NCBI GenBank assembly: GCA_024640985.1
Contig: JAHEDY010000005.1
Coordinates: 19,694-83,693 of the forward strand
Reading direction: 5' to 3'
Origin: Gammaproteobacteria bacterium
GTDB lineage: Bacteria > Pseudomonadota > Gammaproteobacteria > Pseudomonadales > Litorivicinaceae
Length of the DNA stretch: 64,000 nt
Part shown: piece by piece, positions 62,612-64,000 of the stretch
Position numbering within the stretch: the stretch's first letter is position 1
How the letters are laid out: the number at the start of each line of letters is the position of its first letter
Notes under the pieces: generated by a model
Seen by the model: the letters and a program-made list of their open reading frames with translations, nothing else
The model's database searches: none
Told to the model about the DNA's origin: nothing
Translations under genes and position numbers: made by a program

Positions 62612-62628
62612 CTAGGAGAGTACGAACC

Positions 62629-63741
62629 ATGAGAGGTTTGCTATTAAAAGCATTGGCTGTTTCGGCTGCCGTCTTGTTGGCTGCATGTTCTGATTCAGAG
62701 CAAACAGCATCCAATGCACCAGAAAAGTCGGCTGATAAAGTCAAAGCAGGTTTTATTTATGTGGGCCCAGTCTCAGATGGCGGTTGGACTTACGAGCACA
62801 ACCAAGGTCGTTTGGCCGTTGAAGAGGCCTTCGGCGATAAGGTTGAGACAACCTTCGTTGAGAGCGTTTCAGAGGGCCCCGATGCCGAGCGTGTCTTGAG
62901 TCAAATGGCGAATGATGGGGCGGATATTATTTTCACGACGTCTTTTGGCTTTATGAATCCAACCATCAAAGTCGCGGAGCAGTTCCCGAATGTAAAATTT
63001 GAACATGCGACTGGTTTTAAACGTGCTGACAACGTGGCAATTTACTCATCACGGTTTTATGAGGGGCGTCATGTCTTGGGTCTGGTTGCTGGAAAAATGA
63101 CGAAAACCAACACCGTTGGCTACATTGCATCTTTCCCAATCCCCGAGGTGGTTCGTGGCATCAATGCGGCCTATTTGGCTGCGAAAAGTGTCAATCCTGA
63201 AGTTCAGTTTAAAGTGATTTGGGTATCAAGCTGGTTTGATCCAGGTAAAGAAGCTGATGCTGCCAAAGCGCTGATTGACCAAGGTGCTGATATTTTGATG
63301 CAGCACACAGATTCTCCTGCAGCAATGCAAATTGCAGAGCAGCGTGGAATCTATGCATTTGGTCAGGCGTCTGACATGGCCGCATTTGGACCAACCGCGC
63401 AGTTAACAGCCATTATCGATGACTGGGCTCCCTACTACATCGAGCGGGTTGGCGCGATGCTTGATGGAACCTGGCAATCCACCGACACCTGGGGCGGCTT
63501 TAATACCGGAATGGTGGCATTGGCACCTTACGGTCAGGCGGTTCCCGATGATGTGCGCCAACTTGCTGAAGAGGCTCGCGTTGCGATCAGTGAAGGTCGG
63601 TTACACCCCTTTACTGGGCCGATCAATAAGCAGGATGGTTCGGCGTGGCTCGCTGCTGGTGAAACTGCAGACGATGGCACATTGCTCGGTATGAATTTCT
63701 ATGTCGAAGGCATTGAAGGTAGTTTGCCGTCCTCCAATTAA
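62629..63741 (+). CDS. BMP-family substrate-binding lipoprotein
   Basis: The 370-residue binding component of the importer. The ATG at 62629 follows AGGAG. The signal MRGLLLKALAVSAAVLLAAC gives a lipobox LLAAC with Cys20, so it is membrane-tethered. KVKAGFIYVGPVSDGGWTYEHNQGR, IIFTTSFGFMNPTIKVAEQFPNVKFEHATG and the VWVSSWFDPGKEADAAKALIDQGADILMQH pattern identify the BMP (PnrA-like) family, which mostly binds purine nucleosides. The stop overlaps the convergent permease gene by four bases. Confidence 0.92.
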   Translation: MRGLLLKALAVSAAVLLAACSDSEQTASNAPEKSADKVKAGFIYVGPVSDGGWTYEHNQGRLAVEEAFGDKVETTFVESVSEGPDAERVLSQMANDGADIIFTTSFGFMNPTIKVAEQFPNVKFEHATGFKRADNVAIYSSRFYEGRHVLGLVAGKMTKTNTVGYIASFPIPEVVRGINAAYLAAKSVNPEVQFKVIWVSSWFDPGKEADAAKALIDQGADILMQHTDSPAAMQIAEQRGIYAFGQASDMAAFGPTAQLTAIIDDWAPYYIERVGAMLDGTWQSTDTWGGFNTGMVALAPYGQAVPDDVRQLAEEARVAISEGRLHPFTGPINKQDGSAWLAAGETADDGTLLGMNFYVEGIEGSLPSSN

Positions 63742-64000
63742 CTGAGCGACGGGGAGTTCTGGTCAAACTGGCGTGAGAGTCGGTTGACCAGGCTCCAAAT
63801 CACCAGAGCCTCCACGCACAGCACCAAAAGTGCGGCAAACATCAAATCGGTTTGACCGCGTCCATTGGCATGGAGCATTAAATAGCCAAGCCCACTTGAT
63901 GACCCGACCCATTCTCCAACAACTGCACCAATCGGTGCGACTGAAGCCGCGACGCGAACACCCGACATGGCATAGGGAATGGCTAACGGTAGTCGCACAT
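63738..64000 (-). CDS. ABC transporter permease, SsuC/ThiX type (5' end outside window)
   Basis: The last 87 codons of a BPD-type permease, reading off the right edge. LPLAIPYAMSGVRVAASVAPIGAVVGEWVGSSSGLGYLMLHA is the conserved cytoplasmic loop and helix of the SsuC/TauC/ThiX class. The QTDLMFAALLVLCVEAL end is similar to permeases for thiamine-pyrimidine precursors. GTG at 63998 is inside the gene, not its start. The substrate cannot be decided from the fragment. Confidence 0.85.
   Translation of the reverse strand, partial: VRLPLAIPYAMSGVRVAASVAPIGAVVGEWVGSSSGLGYLMLHANGRGQTDLMFAALLVLCVEALVIWSLVNRLSRQFDQNSPSLS

Overview
The window is a dense stretch of bacterial chromosome, almost entirely housekeeping genes. 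Family membership and gene order point to a gammaproteobacterium: ribF-ileS-lspA-fkpB-ispH followed by minor pilins, rluD-pgeF-clpB, ilvI-ilvH-ilvC-pssA, pdhR-aceE-aceF, fxsA near groES-groEL, minC-minD-minE, and a FabY-type ketosynthase beside ampD. Short spacers, many 1-8 bp start/stop overlaps and six tail-to-tail ORF overlaps suggest a compact, possibly marine, Oceanospirillales- or Pseudomonas-like genome. The genus cannot be fixed from the sequence alone. I see no insertion sequence, prophage or CRISPR array.

Layout. 1-7.5 kb: ribF (5' end cut), ileS, lspA, fkpB and ispH, then four small prepilin-like genes and a fifth, GspH/FimT-like gene on the opposite strand. 7.6-13 kb: thiO-nadE, convergent with bamD; bamD diverges from rluD-pgeF. 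13-20.3 kb: clpB behind a good sigma-32 promoter, then ilvI-ilvH-ilvC, a terminator, pssA and two small genes of unknown role. 20.3-25.7 kb: leuA behind a structured leader with a Leu-rich mini-ORF and terminator, a possible HolD-like protein, rimI, then fabY (minus) divergent from ampD.

25.6-39.3 kb is the most interesting region. A minus-strand cluster (TRAP transporter dctP-dctQ-dctM, an amidase-signature enzyme, a 66-aa membrane protein, an FMN-dependent 2-hydroxyacid dehydrogenase and an AEC permease) lies next to a divergent D-2-hydroxyacid dehydrogenase and a PdhR-like regulator, followed by aceE and aceF. Copies of a palindrome, TGGTC(T/A)GACCA, occur twice before pdhR-aceEF, twice before the FMN dehydrogenase, and once in degenerate form between dctP and the D-2-hydroxyacid dehydrogenase. 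This predicts one regulon joining uptake and oxidation of 2-hydroxy acids (or their amides) to pyruvate dehydrogenase.

39-52.6 kb: a corrinoid adenosyltransferase, ampG, an SDR reductase, fxsA, groES-groEL, sodB, a coiled-coil membrane protein with an orphan ParA and YqcC, an initiator tRNA-fMet on the minus strand, minCDE, sbcB and a SulP transporter. 52.6-64 kb: a secreted M16 peptidase, a small unknown gene and yaaA (minus); a circularly permuted ATP-grasp/alpha-E pair; a BMP-type ABC importer (ATPase, two permeases, lipoprotein); and the cut end of another ABC permease on the minus strand.
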